Source of the DNA: Pullulanibacillus pueri
Lineage (GTDB): Bacteria; Bacillota; Bacilli; Bacillales; Sporolactobacillaceae
Length of the DNA: 32,560 nucleotides
Direction: 5' to 3'
Assembly: GCF_014639255.1 (NCBI RefSeq)
Contig: NZ_BMFV01000040.1
Span: forward strand, 1 to 32,560
Part shown: positions 22,993 through 30,204 of the stretch, piece by piece
Numbering within the stretch: position 1 is the first letter of the stretch
How the letters are laid out: every line of letters begins with the position of its first letter
Notes under the pieces: model-generated
Databases searched by the model: none
The model's input: only the letters and a program-made list of their open reading frames with translations
Told to the model about the DNA's origin: nothing
Program-made: the position numbers and the translations under genes

Positions 22993-24130
22993 GATACCAC
23001 CTCTTCAGTTATTTCTCTTACACCATTGCCTGTTTCGCAAATATAAAAGGTTGCTTCTAAACCGGTCTGTTGGTTATATTTCCGGCTCACGGTTTCCTTA
23101 AAAACATCCAGTGTATTTGCATCTACAATGCTGATTGTACATCCACCAAAACCGGCGCCCGTCATCCGTGTGCCTATGCAACCAGCCATTTGCCTTTGGG
23201 TATCAAACAGGGCATCAAGCTCTTGACCCGTCACCTCATAATCATCACGGAGAGAGCGATGAGATTGCTTCATCAATTCCCCAAAAGTTTTAAGATCACT
23301 CACTTTTAATGCCTTTACAGCGTCTAAAACTCTTGCATTTTCCGTTATCACATGCCGTGCACGAGCTTTAGGAATGGACGCTAACCGACTCTGGTGACGT
23401 TCAAATGCTTCAATAGAGATGTCACTTAGGGTCTTCCAAGCGGGATTGACCTCTTGTAACACCTTTAGTGCTTCTCGACATTCTTGCAGGCGTTCATTAT
23501 ATTTAGAATCAGCCAGTCCACGCCGCTTATTGGTATTGGTAATCACCAATTTATAGTTTCCTAGCTTTAAAGCGACCTTTTCCTTTTCAAGCGTATCACA
23601 ATTTAAAAAAAGCGCATAATCCTTTTCGCATAATCCGACAGCAAATTGATCCAATATCCCTGTATTCACACCAATAAAATGGTTTTCCATACGTTGACAA
23701 AGGAAGGCAAGCGCTTGACGATCAGTCGGATGACCAACAAGACTCGCTAATCCGAAAGCTGTCACCATCCCAATGGAAGCCGATGATGACAATCCGGCTG
23801 CGTTCGGGATCGTTCCATAGTAAAGAATATCTGCCCCCTTTAACGAAGCGCTTTCTTTCATCAGTTCTTTAATAATCCCTTTTGGATAATTGCCCCAATC
23901 ATCCTCTTTCTTAAACACCAGTTGCTCCTCGTCAAAATTGACAGGGTGATCCTTGAAATTCAGACTTCTCAATTGATATTTCCCATCCTGTCGAAGTCTG
24001 ACTAACATATACGTTCCCAATGATAAGGCCGTAGGCAATACATAGCCTCAAAATAAACCCGAATCTCATCACTATTTCCCGGAAAATAATGATGGAAATC
24101 GTCGAACATCTCTCGTAACCCGTTAGTCAT
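22989..24130 (-). pseudogene. galK: Galactokinase with a frameshifting deletion of its signature motif
   Basis: GHMP kinase that would phosphorylate galactose with ATP. The natural start is ATG at 24130, overlapping galT by 8 nt, and reads MTNGLREMFDDFHHYFPGNS then DEIRVYFE. Here the expected APGRVNLIGEHTDYNG signature is missing, and GYVLPTALSLGTYMLVRLR continues in another frame from about 24049. The loss fits a deletion of about 46 bp. The rest (to 22989) is intact, with the ATP loop GTIPNAAGLSSSASIG and motif 3 MTGAGFGGCTISIV. The only in-frame start for this part is a TTG at 24038 with no Shine-Dalgarno, and the galactose-binding signature would still be lacking. I judge it non-functional. 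Confidence 0.88.
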
Positions 24131-25094
24131 TTTTCATAAACTCCTCTATTTTTTCTTTTAAAATCTGTGCTGTCTCCTCCACTCTCATCGGATTGGCAGC
24201 CGCCCAGCCCCCTGTTTCTGAAGAGGCATTATACTTAATCCTATCCTTTCCTCTTAATGGTGGGTAGAATTCGACATGAAACCGATAAAAATCATTATAA
24301 TTCTTCCCGTCTGACGGCCTTTGGTGCATCACCATCATATAAGGAAAAAGCCGATCGTAAATTTTATCCATACCACCGACAACATTTTGAATAATGTCGC
24401 CAAGATCTCTTTTTTCTTCGGTAGTAAATTCTGTGATTGCAGTTTTATTCCTTTTTGCTACGATGTGGGCACCAAATGGATAATCTGTAAAAAAGGGAAT
24501 AAAGGCAATAAAAGAGTCATTTTCTAATAATACCCGTTCACCGAAGCGTTTTTCTTCCGCAATCATCGCATCAAACATATTCTCTTGATGCTCTTCAAAA
24601 TACTCTTCACAAGAGGCTAACTCAGTTTTCACTTTTAAAGGAATAAAAGGATAAGCATAAACTTGCCCATGTGGATGAGGCATCGTCACTCCCACTTCTT
24701 CGCCTCTGTTTTCAAAAATCATAACATAAGCATGTTCAGGATCTTGTTCGAGTGCTTGATATGTCTTTTCCCATACATTTACAAGCTTATGCATATGCTT
24801 CCTTGTTAAGTCCGGAATCGTCGCGTGATGATCAGGTGAATACAGGATGACCTCACAACGCCCTTTTGATTTTCTCGTCTTATATAGAGAACCACCTACT
24901 TCATCGGGCTCCGGAGGATTTTCTGATAGAACTGGAAAATCATTGTGATAAATATGAACCTCATAGTCTTCTGGAACTTTTCCTGATCCTGGACAAAACG
25001 GACAATCCGTTTTAGGCATGTTTGGCCGTTTCTGTCGCGAAGAGGCCACCATTGTCCAGTCTTTTAATAGTGGGTTATAGCGTAATTCAGCCAT
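24123..25094 (-). CDS. galT: Galactose-1-phosphate uridylyltransferase, class I
   Basis: Exchanges UMP between UDP-glucose and galactose-1-phosphate. 323 aa, of the HIT-related class I form with catalytic His142 in MPHPHGQVYAYP and a metal site CPFCPGSG (Cys31, Cys34). B. subtilis uses the unrelated-looking class II form of about 500 aa, so this operon has a different make-up. Other family features are WTMVASSRQKRP near the start and FYRFHVEFYPPLR near the end. ATG at 25094 follows GGAGGAG. It is the first gene of galT-galK-galE and faces the ROK regulator. Confidence 0.95.
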   Translation of the reverse strand: MAELRYNPLLKDWTMVASSRQKRPNMPKTDCPFCPGSGKVPEDYEVHIYHNDFPVLSENPPEPDEVGGSLYKTRKSKGRCEVILYSPDHHATIPDLTRKHMHKLVNVWEKTYQALEQDPEHAYVMIFENRGEEVGVTMPHPHGQVYAYPFIPLKVKTELASCEEYFEEHQENMFDAMIAEEKRFGERVLLENDSFIAFIPFFTDYPFGAHIVAKRNKTAITEFTTEEKRDLGDIIQNVVGGMDKIYDRLFPYMMVMHQRPSDGKNYNDFYRFHVEFYPPLRGKDRIKYNASSETGGWAAANPMRVEETAQILKEKIEEFMKND

Positions 25095-25129
25095 GTCACT
25101 CCTCCTTCTCTCTCTTAACTAGCACTCCA

Positions 25130-25151
25130 CTTTATAAAATTAATTAATTAA
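25130..25151. promoter_or_regulatory. Operator arm near galT (ROK regulator, predicted)
   Basis: CTTTATAAAATTAATTAATT, then AA. It is the inverted counterpart of the site at 25257-25278 (AATTTAATTAATTTTATTTAAG in the other orientation): both share TTAATTAATTTTAT followed by an AAG end. It lies downstream of the predicted galT start of transcription. Confidence 0.6.
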
Positions 25152-25160
25152 GTTAATTCC

Positions 25161-25189
25161 ATTTAAACACACCTTAGCCATCTTTTCAA
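25161..25189 (-). promoter_or_regulatory. Promoter of the gal operon
   Basis: On the minus strand there is TTGAAA (25189-25184), a 17-nt spacer and TTAAAT (25166-25161). The operator at 25130 would overlap the beginning of the transcript. No good cre site was seen here. Confidence 0.55.
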
Positions 25190-25248
25190 TCCTCTCTTTC
25201 TTATCAACAAATGAAGTTTAACCATTTTCTTCATGTCACCTTTTTCTG

Positions 25249-25278
25249 TATAATATAATTTAATTAATTTTATTTAAG
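25249..25278 (+). promoter_or_regulatory. Promoter -10 and operator arm of the ROK gene
   Basis: TATAAT at 25249-25254 has only a weak -35 (TTTCTT-like). It is followed at once by the operator arm TTAATTAATTTTATTTAAG (25260-25278), which would place a bound repressor on the transcription start. Confidence 0.55.
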
Positions 25279-25302
25279 GGCGTATATAACGGAGGTTCAT
25301 TC

Positions 25303-26508
25303 ATGTCCCATTTAATGACTGGGAGCTTTCAGCTTATGAAATCGCTGAATCGTTCCCTCATTCTAAATACAATAAGAAAATCAGGACCCATCTCTCGTGC
25401 CGAAATTGCTAAGAAAACAAAATTGACCCCTCCCACTGTTAGCAATCTTGTCTCCGAACTCATCGAATCCAAAATGGTGATTGAAAGTAGCCAAGGAGAA
25501 TCTAAGGGCGGCAGAAAACCAACAATGTTGATTATCAATGCCAAGAACTTTTTTATCGTAGGATTAGATGTTGGTCCACACTCTATTAAAGGGGTCTTTG
25601 CGAATTTAGATGCAGATATTCTTGGGCGTTCATCTATCGCACTTAAGCTTCCCTTAACCAATGAGCAATTCCTTGATCGCATGACGTCAGTGATTGAAGA
25701 GCTGTTAAAAGAAAACAGCCAGTATAATCAAGAACACATTCTGGGTATTGGGGTAGCTATGCACGGGATCGTAGATGTCTCAAAAGGGATTTCTATTTTC
25801 GCCCCTTCTCTTCAATTGAGAGATATTCCGATTAAAGATCATCTTGAGGCTCATTTTAAAATGAATGTAAAAGTAGAGAATGATGCGAGGGCTCTTGCTT
25901 TAGGTGAAGCCTGGTATGGGAATGGCATGGATATCTCCTCTTTCATGTGCATCAATGTGGGGTACGGTATCGGCGCGGGCATCATTATTGACGGCAAGCT
26001 ATACCATGGAGATGATTTTCTCATGGGAGAAATCGGCCATATGACCATTGACCCCGACGGCCCCACTTGTAGCTGTGGAAACCACGGATGCCTACAGGCC
26101 CTAGCTGCCGGACCTTTTATTGCCGAACGAGCCATGAGTGAAATTTCTTCAGGAAAAACGAGCATCCTAACAGATTGGACAGAGGTGCCAGAGCAAATTA
26201 CTGGGGAACTTATTTATCAAGGGGCTACAGAAGGCGACCCCTTATGTATTGACATTCTAAGAGAGGCAGGCTCTTATTTAGGGATCGGCATTACTAATTT
26301 AATTCATATTGTGAACCCTAGTCTTATCCTCTTAGGAGGCGGTGTCATTAAAGCCGGTGACTTTGTCCTAGAAAATCTACGTGCTACTGTTAAACAAAGA
26401 GGGCTCACTGAACAAGCCAAGAATACAAAAATTGAAACAGTCAAGCTCGGCGATGACGGTACCGCCATCGGGGCTGTTTCCTTGCTGCTTGTTGAAGTGT
26501 TTAATTAA
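25303..26508 (+). CDS. ROK family transcriptional regulator, probable gal operon repressor
   Basis: 401 aa. An N-terminal winged helix-turn-helix (RKSGPISRAEIAKKTKLTPP then TVSNLVSELIESKMV, residues 25-60) precedes a ROK sugar-kinase-like domain: VGLDVGPHSIKGV near 85, ENDARALALGEAWYG near 190 and the zinc motif GHM...CSCGNHGCLQA near 245-268. It resembles XylR/NagC-type repressors, in which a sugar bound to the ROK domain releases DNA. ATG at 25303 follows GGAGG. Its divergent position and the paired inverted sites in the 208-bp gap suggest that it controls both galT-galK-galE and itself. The inducer is not known. Confidence 0.9.
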   Translation: MSHLMTGSFQLMKSLNRSLILNTIRKSGPISRAEIAKKTKLTPPTVSNLVSELIESKMVIESSQGESKGGRKPTMLIINAKNFFIVGLDVGPHSIKGVFANLDADILGRSSIALKLPLTNEQFLDRMTSVIEELLKENSQYNQEHILGIGVAMHGIVDVSKGISIFAPSLQLRDIPIKDHLEAHFKMNVKVENDARALALGEAWYGNGMDISSFMCINVGYGIGAGIIIDGKLYHGDDFLMGEIGHMTIDPDGPTCSCGNHGCLQALAAGPFIAERAMSEISSGKTSILTDWTEVPEQITGELIYQGATEGDPLCIDILREAGSYLGIGITNLIHIVNPSLILLGGGVIKAGDFVLENLRATVKQRGLTEQAKNTKIETVKLGDDGTAIGAVSLLLVEVFN

Positions 26509-26657
26509 ACACACTTTGCTAGCCTCATGTATATAGCATATTGTTGGAGGATATTTTTCAACTTAAATATAATAGCAACTCATTCAAATAAATCACCTTA
26601 TGAAAAAGGTCATTTATAGTTACTCATAATATATGATTCTCATGAAAGGGTGTTATA

Positions 26658-26804
26658 ATGGGAGCCTTAATATTCATTGGAATGCTAATCCTGTTATTGA
26701 CCTTTCTTTTTTCCTTATTGATTAAAAAGGTGAGTAATAACAAAGGTAAAAAAATATATCCTCCCAACGGTAGTCATTCTTCTAAGTATGATTGGCAGTG
26801 GTAA
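26658..26804 (+). CDS. Small single-span membrane protein, hypothetical
   Basis: 48 aa. ATG at 26658 follows AAAGGG by 7 nt. Residues 2-23 form one strongly hydrophobic helix (GALIFIGMLILLLTFLFSLL), then comes a basic stretch (IKKVSNNKGKK) and a polar tail ending SKYDWQW. Positive charge after the helix suggests N-out, C-in. A second small ORF starts 8 nt after its stop. I do not recognise the family. Confidence 0.55.
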   Translation: MGALIFIGMLILLLTFLFSLLIKKVSNNKGKKIYPPNGSHSSKYDWQW

Positions 26805-27081
26805 GTTTAATAATGGGTCGCTGGACAGGGCTGGGAATGGGATTCATATCTTTTGTATCGGTCATTGCAGGGATAATAAGTTTAATTATCGTATCAATCA
26901 TTGATTCAGTCAGTATCCGCCCGTAAAAGAGGGCGGTTTTATCTTTCCTATAGGGACACTTTAACACCAAGTTCTTAGAAACCTCTGATTTGACCGTCCA
27001 CCATTTTCTTGGCTTACTATTTTTTAAAATGAATCTACGTATTCGCGCTTGCTCTTTTTCTTCCCTCGTCGGTTTGCACAT
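26782..27081 (-). CDS. Doubtful ORF, antisense to the small membrane ORFs
   Basis: 99 codons. The first 40 residues look protein-like and basic (MCKPTREEKEQARIRRFILK then NSKPRKWWTVKSEV), but no proper Shine-Dalgarno precedes the ATG at 27081, and the second half runs antisense through the terminator and both small plus-strand ORFs. At best a short gene ending differently; probably spurious. Confidence 0.2.
   Translation of the reverse strand: MCKPTREEKEQARIRRFILKNSKPRKWWTVKSEVSKNLVLKCPYRKDKTALFYGRILTESMIDTIIKLIIPAMTDTKDMNPIPSPVQRPIIKLTTANHT
26813..26926 (+). CDS. Second small membrane protein, hypothetical
   Basis: 37 aa: MGRWTGLGMGFISFVSVIAG, then IISLIIVSIIDSVSIRP. It is nearly all hydrophobic, one helix from about residue 8 to 30. 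It starts 8 nt after the stop of the previous ORF; the ribosome site is weak (TGGTAAG), so translation may depend on coupling. Its stop codon lies in the loop of a terminator hairpin, which supports a transcript ending here. Family unknown. Confidence 0.45.
   Translation: MGRWTGLGMGFISFVSVIAGIISLIIVSIIDSVSIRP
26917..26940 (+). terminator. Terminator after the small membrane ORFs
   Basis: CCGCCC (26917-26922), 8-nt loop holding the TAA stop of the ORF, GGGCGG (26931-26936), then TTTTAT. The minus-strand side has no T-tract, so the direction is plus. Confidence 0.8.
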
Positions 27082-27118
27082 TCTTTACTAAAAAATGAGC
27101 ACCCTACGGCTCTATTCA

Positions 27119-27712
27119 TTAAACACTTTGATCCTTTTGTTCGTCATTCACCAACTCTAAATAATGCTTGTACTGTTTTTCTGCGCCTGATATCCACATG
27201 TTAACAAGCGTAATTCCATCAATTAACTGGATATCCAAGTTTTCAGCATATCCAATAGCATTTGAAGTAAACTGGCTTGTTGTCACTACAAATCCTCCAG
27301 CAGCACCTTGCTTTACCATTTGTGAATGGATAATTGCAATAGGTTCGTAATTTACCGGATGATTAGGGGCATAACACTTCACCTGACCAAGATAAAGCCC
27401 ATCTTCTCTCGAATGCTCTATATCTACCCCATAATCTCCGGATCCACGAGTAACATACGTTTCACCTGAGTAATACCTTTCCATTACCTTGGCAACAAAT
27501 CTTTCGAACTGTAATGGGTTTTCTTCCTTCTCGGGGTCTTCCTCTTTCTTATAACGATGATACAAGCCTAATAAAAGTGATAGTTTCATTTCATCTTTAA
27601 CTTTAAAGTGATCTATACTCCTATTTTTCAACTTCTCATTTTCTTTCTTTAACCTATTGTAATAAAACAAAAATAGCCCACTTAATAAAACAACTGTAAT
27701 GAATATGGCCAA
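27119..27712 (-). CDS. Membrane-anchored Mrr-like restriction endonuclease domain protein
   Basis: 197 aa. One N-terminal membrane helix (residues 2-18, IFITVVLLSGLFLFYYN) is followed by a short charged coil (KKENEKLKN) and a PD-(D/E)xK nuclease fold of the Mrr type: Glu70 in FERFVAKVME, Asp97 in SGDYGVDIE, and Gln110-Val-Lys112 in LGQVKCY, then HSQMVKQGAAGGFVVTTSQF. All core catalytic residues are present. The start is TTG at 27712, about 8 nt after AAGGTG. No methylase or specificity gene is adjacent, so it is not a classical restriction system; Mrr-type enzymes cut modified DNA. Its role is unknown. Confidence 0.85.
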   Translation of the reverse strand: MAIFITVVLLSGLFLFYYNRLKKENEKLKNRSIDHFKVKDEMKLSLLLGLYHRYKKEEDPEKEENPLQFERFVAKVMERYYSGETYVTRGSGDYGVDIEHSREDGLYLGQVKCYAPNHPVNYEPIAIIHSQMVKQGAAGGFVVTTSQFTSNAIGYAENLDIQLIDGITLVNMWISGAEKQYKHYLELVNDEQKDQSV

Positions 27713-27882
27713 CGGTCATCACCTTCCTTATTGAAAATCATGACCGAAACATTCAATCTTAATACCTATTTGATGACTAAATAATAGCTACAGAACATCG
27801 ATTCAAAATAAAGTCCTCTTAAAAAATTTCTTTCTACTAAACCAAGTACGACATGAAGGATTATGACTTGCTAACATGGTTG

Positions 27883-28113
27883 AGAAAAACTGGGCAAAGA
27901 GCGCCCGGTCCTCATTCAGTTGGGCATTAAAATATTTTTTTACCAAAAGAATCGTCAGTACCAAGCGGATTGAAGCAGAAGACGCGAGACTCCTTCGGAA
28001 ATAGCACGTGTCCGAAGATCCACTTGGGAAACAAAGTATTCAATTCCCAAGTTAGCTGAGGCCGTGCCCGAGGAAAGCGAGCGTTCTGGAGCGGAAATCC
28101 ACACCATTCTGCT
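27883..28113 (+). repeat. Dispersed intergenic repeat, most complete copy (copy C)
   Basis: It runs from GAGAAAAACTGGGC, through GCCCGGTCCTCATTCAGTT, GAAGCAGAAGACGCGAGACT, a centre with two inverted repeats (CTTCGGA...TCCGAAG; TTGGGAA...TTCCCAA), and GAGGCCGTGCCCGAGGAAAG, to GCGGAAATCCACACCATTCT. Related copies lie at 7145 (minus), 12800 and 32446. No ORF is carried, so it is a non-autonomous element. The gap 27713-28256 holds nothing else but copy 4 of the hairpin repeat. Confidence 0.75.
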
Positions 28114-28143
28114 TATCAGAAATTTTATGCTTTCTTACCTTTT

Positions 28144-28196
28144 AAGAAAACTTGGCTTAACGCCAAGTCTTAATGGCGAAAACCAAAGTTATACGT
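28144..28196 (+). repeat. Dispersed ~50-bp hairpin repeat, copy 4
   Basis: AAGAAAACTTGGCTTAACGC, then CAAGTCTTAATGGCGAAAAC and CAAAGTTATACG. ACTTGGC/GCCAAGT form a 7-bp stem with loop TTAAC. It is the reference copy for those at 2476, 15366 and 15457. Confidence 0.65.
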
Positions 28197-28221
28197 TATA
28201 AAAACAAGTAGAGTATTAAAG

Positions 28222-28247
28222 CAAAAAGGGTAGCTATTCGCCACCCT
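28222..28247 (-). terminator. Terminator of the ABC importer operon
   Basis: The minus strand reads AGGGTGGC, loop GAATA, GCTACCCT, then TTTTTGC; an 8-bp stem with one G-U pair, 10 nt after the stop of the binding-protein gene. Confidence 0.8.
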
Positions 28248-28256
28248 ATCTTCCTT

Positions 28257-29354
28257 TTATTTATATTCCCCTAGTATCTTAACAGCTTTTTCAGTAAGGG
28301 AGGTGTCCACAGCTTTCTTCAAGTCGACGTCGCCTTCAATACCGCCACGAGATTTGTACCATTCATATTGATTTTTGATATCATCAACATTCATTTTGCC
28401 ATTAGGATCGAGTCCTGGGACACCGACCTTTTGCCAGACCTTTTTATCATCGAGAGAGGTGTATTTCGTCATGATATCTATGATTTGATCCTTACCGCCC
28501 TTATCTTTCACAAAAGCATCATTATAAGCTCTAACACCTTTTAAATAAGCCACCATGAAGCGTAAAGCCACATCGTCTTCTTTAGAAACAAAGTCTGGAG
28601 AGCCTAAGACCATAGCAATTTGATCATCTGGAGCAAAATCAGTGGCATCCCCTAAGCGCTCACTCACGCCTTGTGCGCTTCCTTGTGTAATTAACGGTTC
28701 AATTTGTAGGGCTGCATCTAAAGAGCCACTTTTTAAACCAGCAATCATATTGCCAAAGTCAGACATCAGGACGAACTTAACGTCGCTTCTCTTTAAGCCT
28801 GCATGATCAAGCATTTGTTGGAACATGTAATCATCCACACCATTTTTAGTGGAGACGGCAATTTTCTTTCCTTTTAAATCTTTGTAGCTCTTAATTTTGT
28901 CTTGTAAATCCTTACGAACCACAAAGGAGAAATAGGAACTCCCTTTGATGTTATGTCCTTTGTCTGCGATCATTTTAACATCAATCCCTTGTGCAATCGA
29001 GTTAAAAAATGAGGCAGATGAAATACCACCGGCAACATCAATTTGTCCTGACGCAAGTGCTGGGAGCATCTCGTCACTATTCGAGAATTTCACAAATTTA
29101 ACATTAATATTATAATCCTTGAAATAGCCTTTCTCCTTGGCCACATAAAACCCTGCGCCTGACGAAGAACCATCCTCGGCAATTTTTACGGTGACTTCTT
29201 TCTTTAGTGGTGTTAGATTTCCATCGATCGGTTGAGCATCAGGATTCCCTTTCACCTCACTGCCCGACTGTTTGGCCGCATTTGGCTCACACCCTAAAAG
29301 TGTAAAGGCAAACAGAGGAATCATGAGCAGCATAATCCCCAATTTCTTAAACAT
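28257..29354 (-). CDS. ABC transporter substrate-binding lipoprotein (SsuA/TauA/NMT1-like)
   Basis: 365 aa. A lipoprotein signal with the lipobox FTLLGC puts the lipid-modified Cys at residue 22, so it is anchored on the outer face of the membrane. The mature protein has the NMT1-like fold: VKIAEDGSSSGAGFYVAKEK then GYFKDYNINVKF, LPALASGQIDVAGG, and LKGKKIAVSTKNGVDDYMFQ. The family binds sulfonates, nitrate, taurine or thiamine precursors; no clear ligand signature is seen here. It is the third gene of the permease-ATPase-binding protein operon, 46 nt after the ATPase gene, and is followed by a terminator. Confidence 0.9.
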   Translation of the reverse strand: MFKKLGIMLLMIPLFAFTLLGCEPNAAKQSGSEVKGNPDAQPIDGNLTPLKKEVTVKIAEDGSSSGAGFYVAKEKGYFKDYNINVKFVKFSNSDEMLPALASGQIDVAGGISSASFFNSIAQGIDVKMIADKGHNIKGSSYFSFVVRKDLQDKIKSYKDLKGKKIAVSTKNGVDDYMFQQMLDHAGLKRSDVKFVLMSDFGNMIAGLKSGSLDAALQIEPLITQGSAQGVSERLGDATDFAPDDQIAMVLGSPDFVSKEDDVALRFMVAYLKGVRAYNDAFVKDKGGKDQIIDIMTKYTSLDDKKVWQKVGVPGLDPNGKMNVDDIKNQYEWYKSRGGIEGDVDLKKAVDTSLTEKAVKILGEYK

Positions 29355-29400
29355 GAATAACTTCCCCCTCCTATAAAATATAGTTAAAATGCCGTAAGAA

Positions 29401-30177
29401 TTAATGGCGTTTTTCTAAAACCGCTTCTTGTAGATGCTGCCAAATATCGACGAATTCTTCCCCCATTTTTGGATTAGAGCGAACCATTTCAATATTCCTT
29501 GGCCGTGGTAAATCAATCTTTTTCTCTCGAGTAATGGTGCCAGGTTGGGCGCTCATCAGAAATATGCGATCACTAAGTAACAGCGCCTCATCAATACTAT
29601 GCGTGATAAACACCACTGTCTTATGGGTTTCCTCCCAAATGCTTAATAACTCCTCTTGAAGAATAAACTTGTTCTGTTCGTCAAGCGCCGCGAACGGTTC
29701 ATCCATAAGTAAAATTTCAGGATCATTAGCAAAAGCACGAGCAATACTGACTCTTTGCTTCATCCCACCAGAAATCTCGGAAGGATAGAGGTGGCGAAAT
29801 TCAGTTAAGCCCACCTTATCGAGATAGTATTCTGTCCTCTCCTTTAGCTCATCTTTAGGTGCATGGCGCATGCGCAAACCAAAGGAAACATTATTTTCAA
29901 CCGTCATCCAAGGGATAACCCCTTGTTCCTGAAAGATCATAGATTGCAGGGGTTTATTTTCCTTTCCAGGAGCGATCGTATACTCACCTGTACTCGGTTT
30001 TTCCAATCCCGCCAAGATTCTTAGCAGCGTTGTTTTCCCACAACCACTCGGGCCTAACAAACAGACAAACTCGCCTTCCTTTATATCCAGAGAGATGTCC
30101 TTAATCGCTGCCACGCTGGAATGCTTTTTAAAGAAAACTTTCGTGAGATGATCCACCTTAATTTTGGATTCCGTCAT
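29401..30177 (-). CDS. ABC importer ATPase (SsuB/TauB-like)
   Basis: 258 aa. Powers the importer from the cytosol. Walker A GPSGCGKTTLL lies near residue 42, Q-loop MIFQEQGVIPW, signature SGGMKQRVSIARAF, Walker B ILLMDEPFAALDEQNKF, switch His in VFITHSIDEALLLSDR. The ending MSAQPGTITREKKIDLPRPR is typical of nitrate/sulfonate/taurine ATPases. ATG at 30177 follows GGGAGG; 27 nt separate it from the permease gene. Confidence 0.94.
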   Translation of the reverse strand: MTESKIKVDHLTKVFFKKHSSVAAIKDISLDIKEGEFVCLLGPSGCGKTTLLRILAGLEKPSTGEYTIAPGKENKPLQSMIFQEQGVIPWMTVENNVSFGLRMRHAPKDELKERTEYYLDKVGLTEFRHLYPSEISGGMKQRVSIARAFANDPEILLMDEPFAALDEQNKFILQEELLSIWEETHKTVVFITHSIDEALLLSDRIFLMSAQPGTITREKKIDLPRPRNIEMVRSNPKMGEEFVDIWQHLQEAVLEKRH

Positions 30178-30204
30178 CTATGGTTACCTCCCTAGGCTCA
30201 TGTT

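Noticed and set aside
25851..26165. Minus-strand ORF of 104 codons in the ROK gene
   Set aside because: Shadow of a well-supported coding region.
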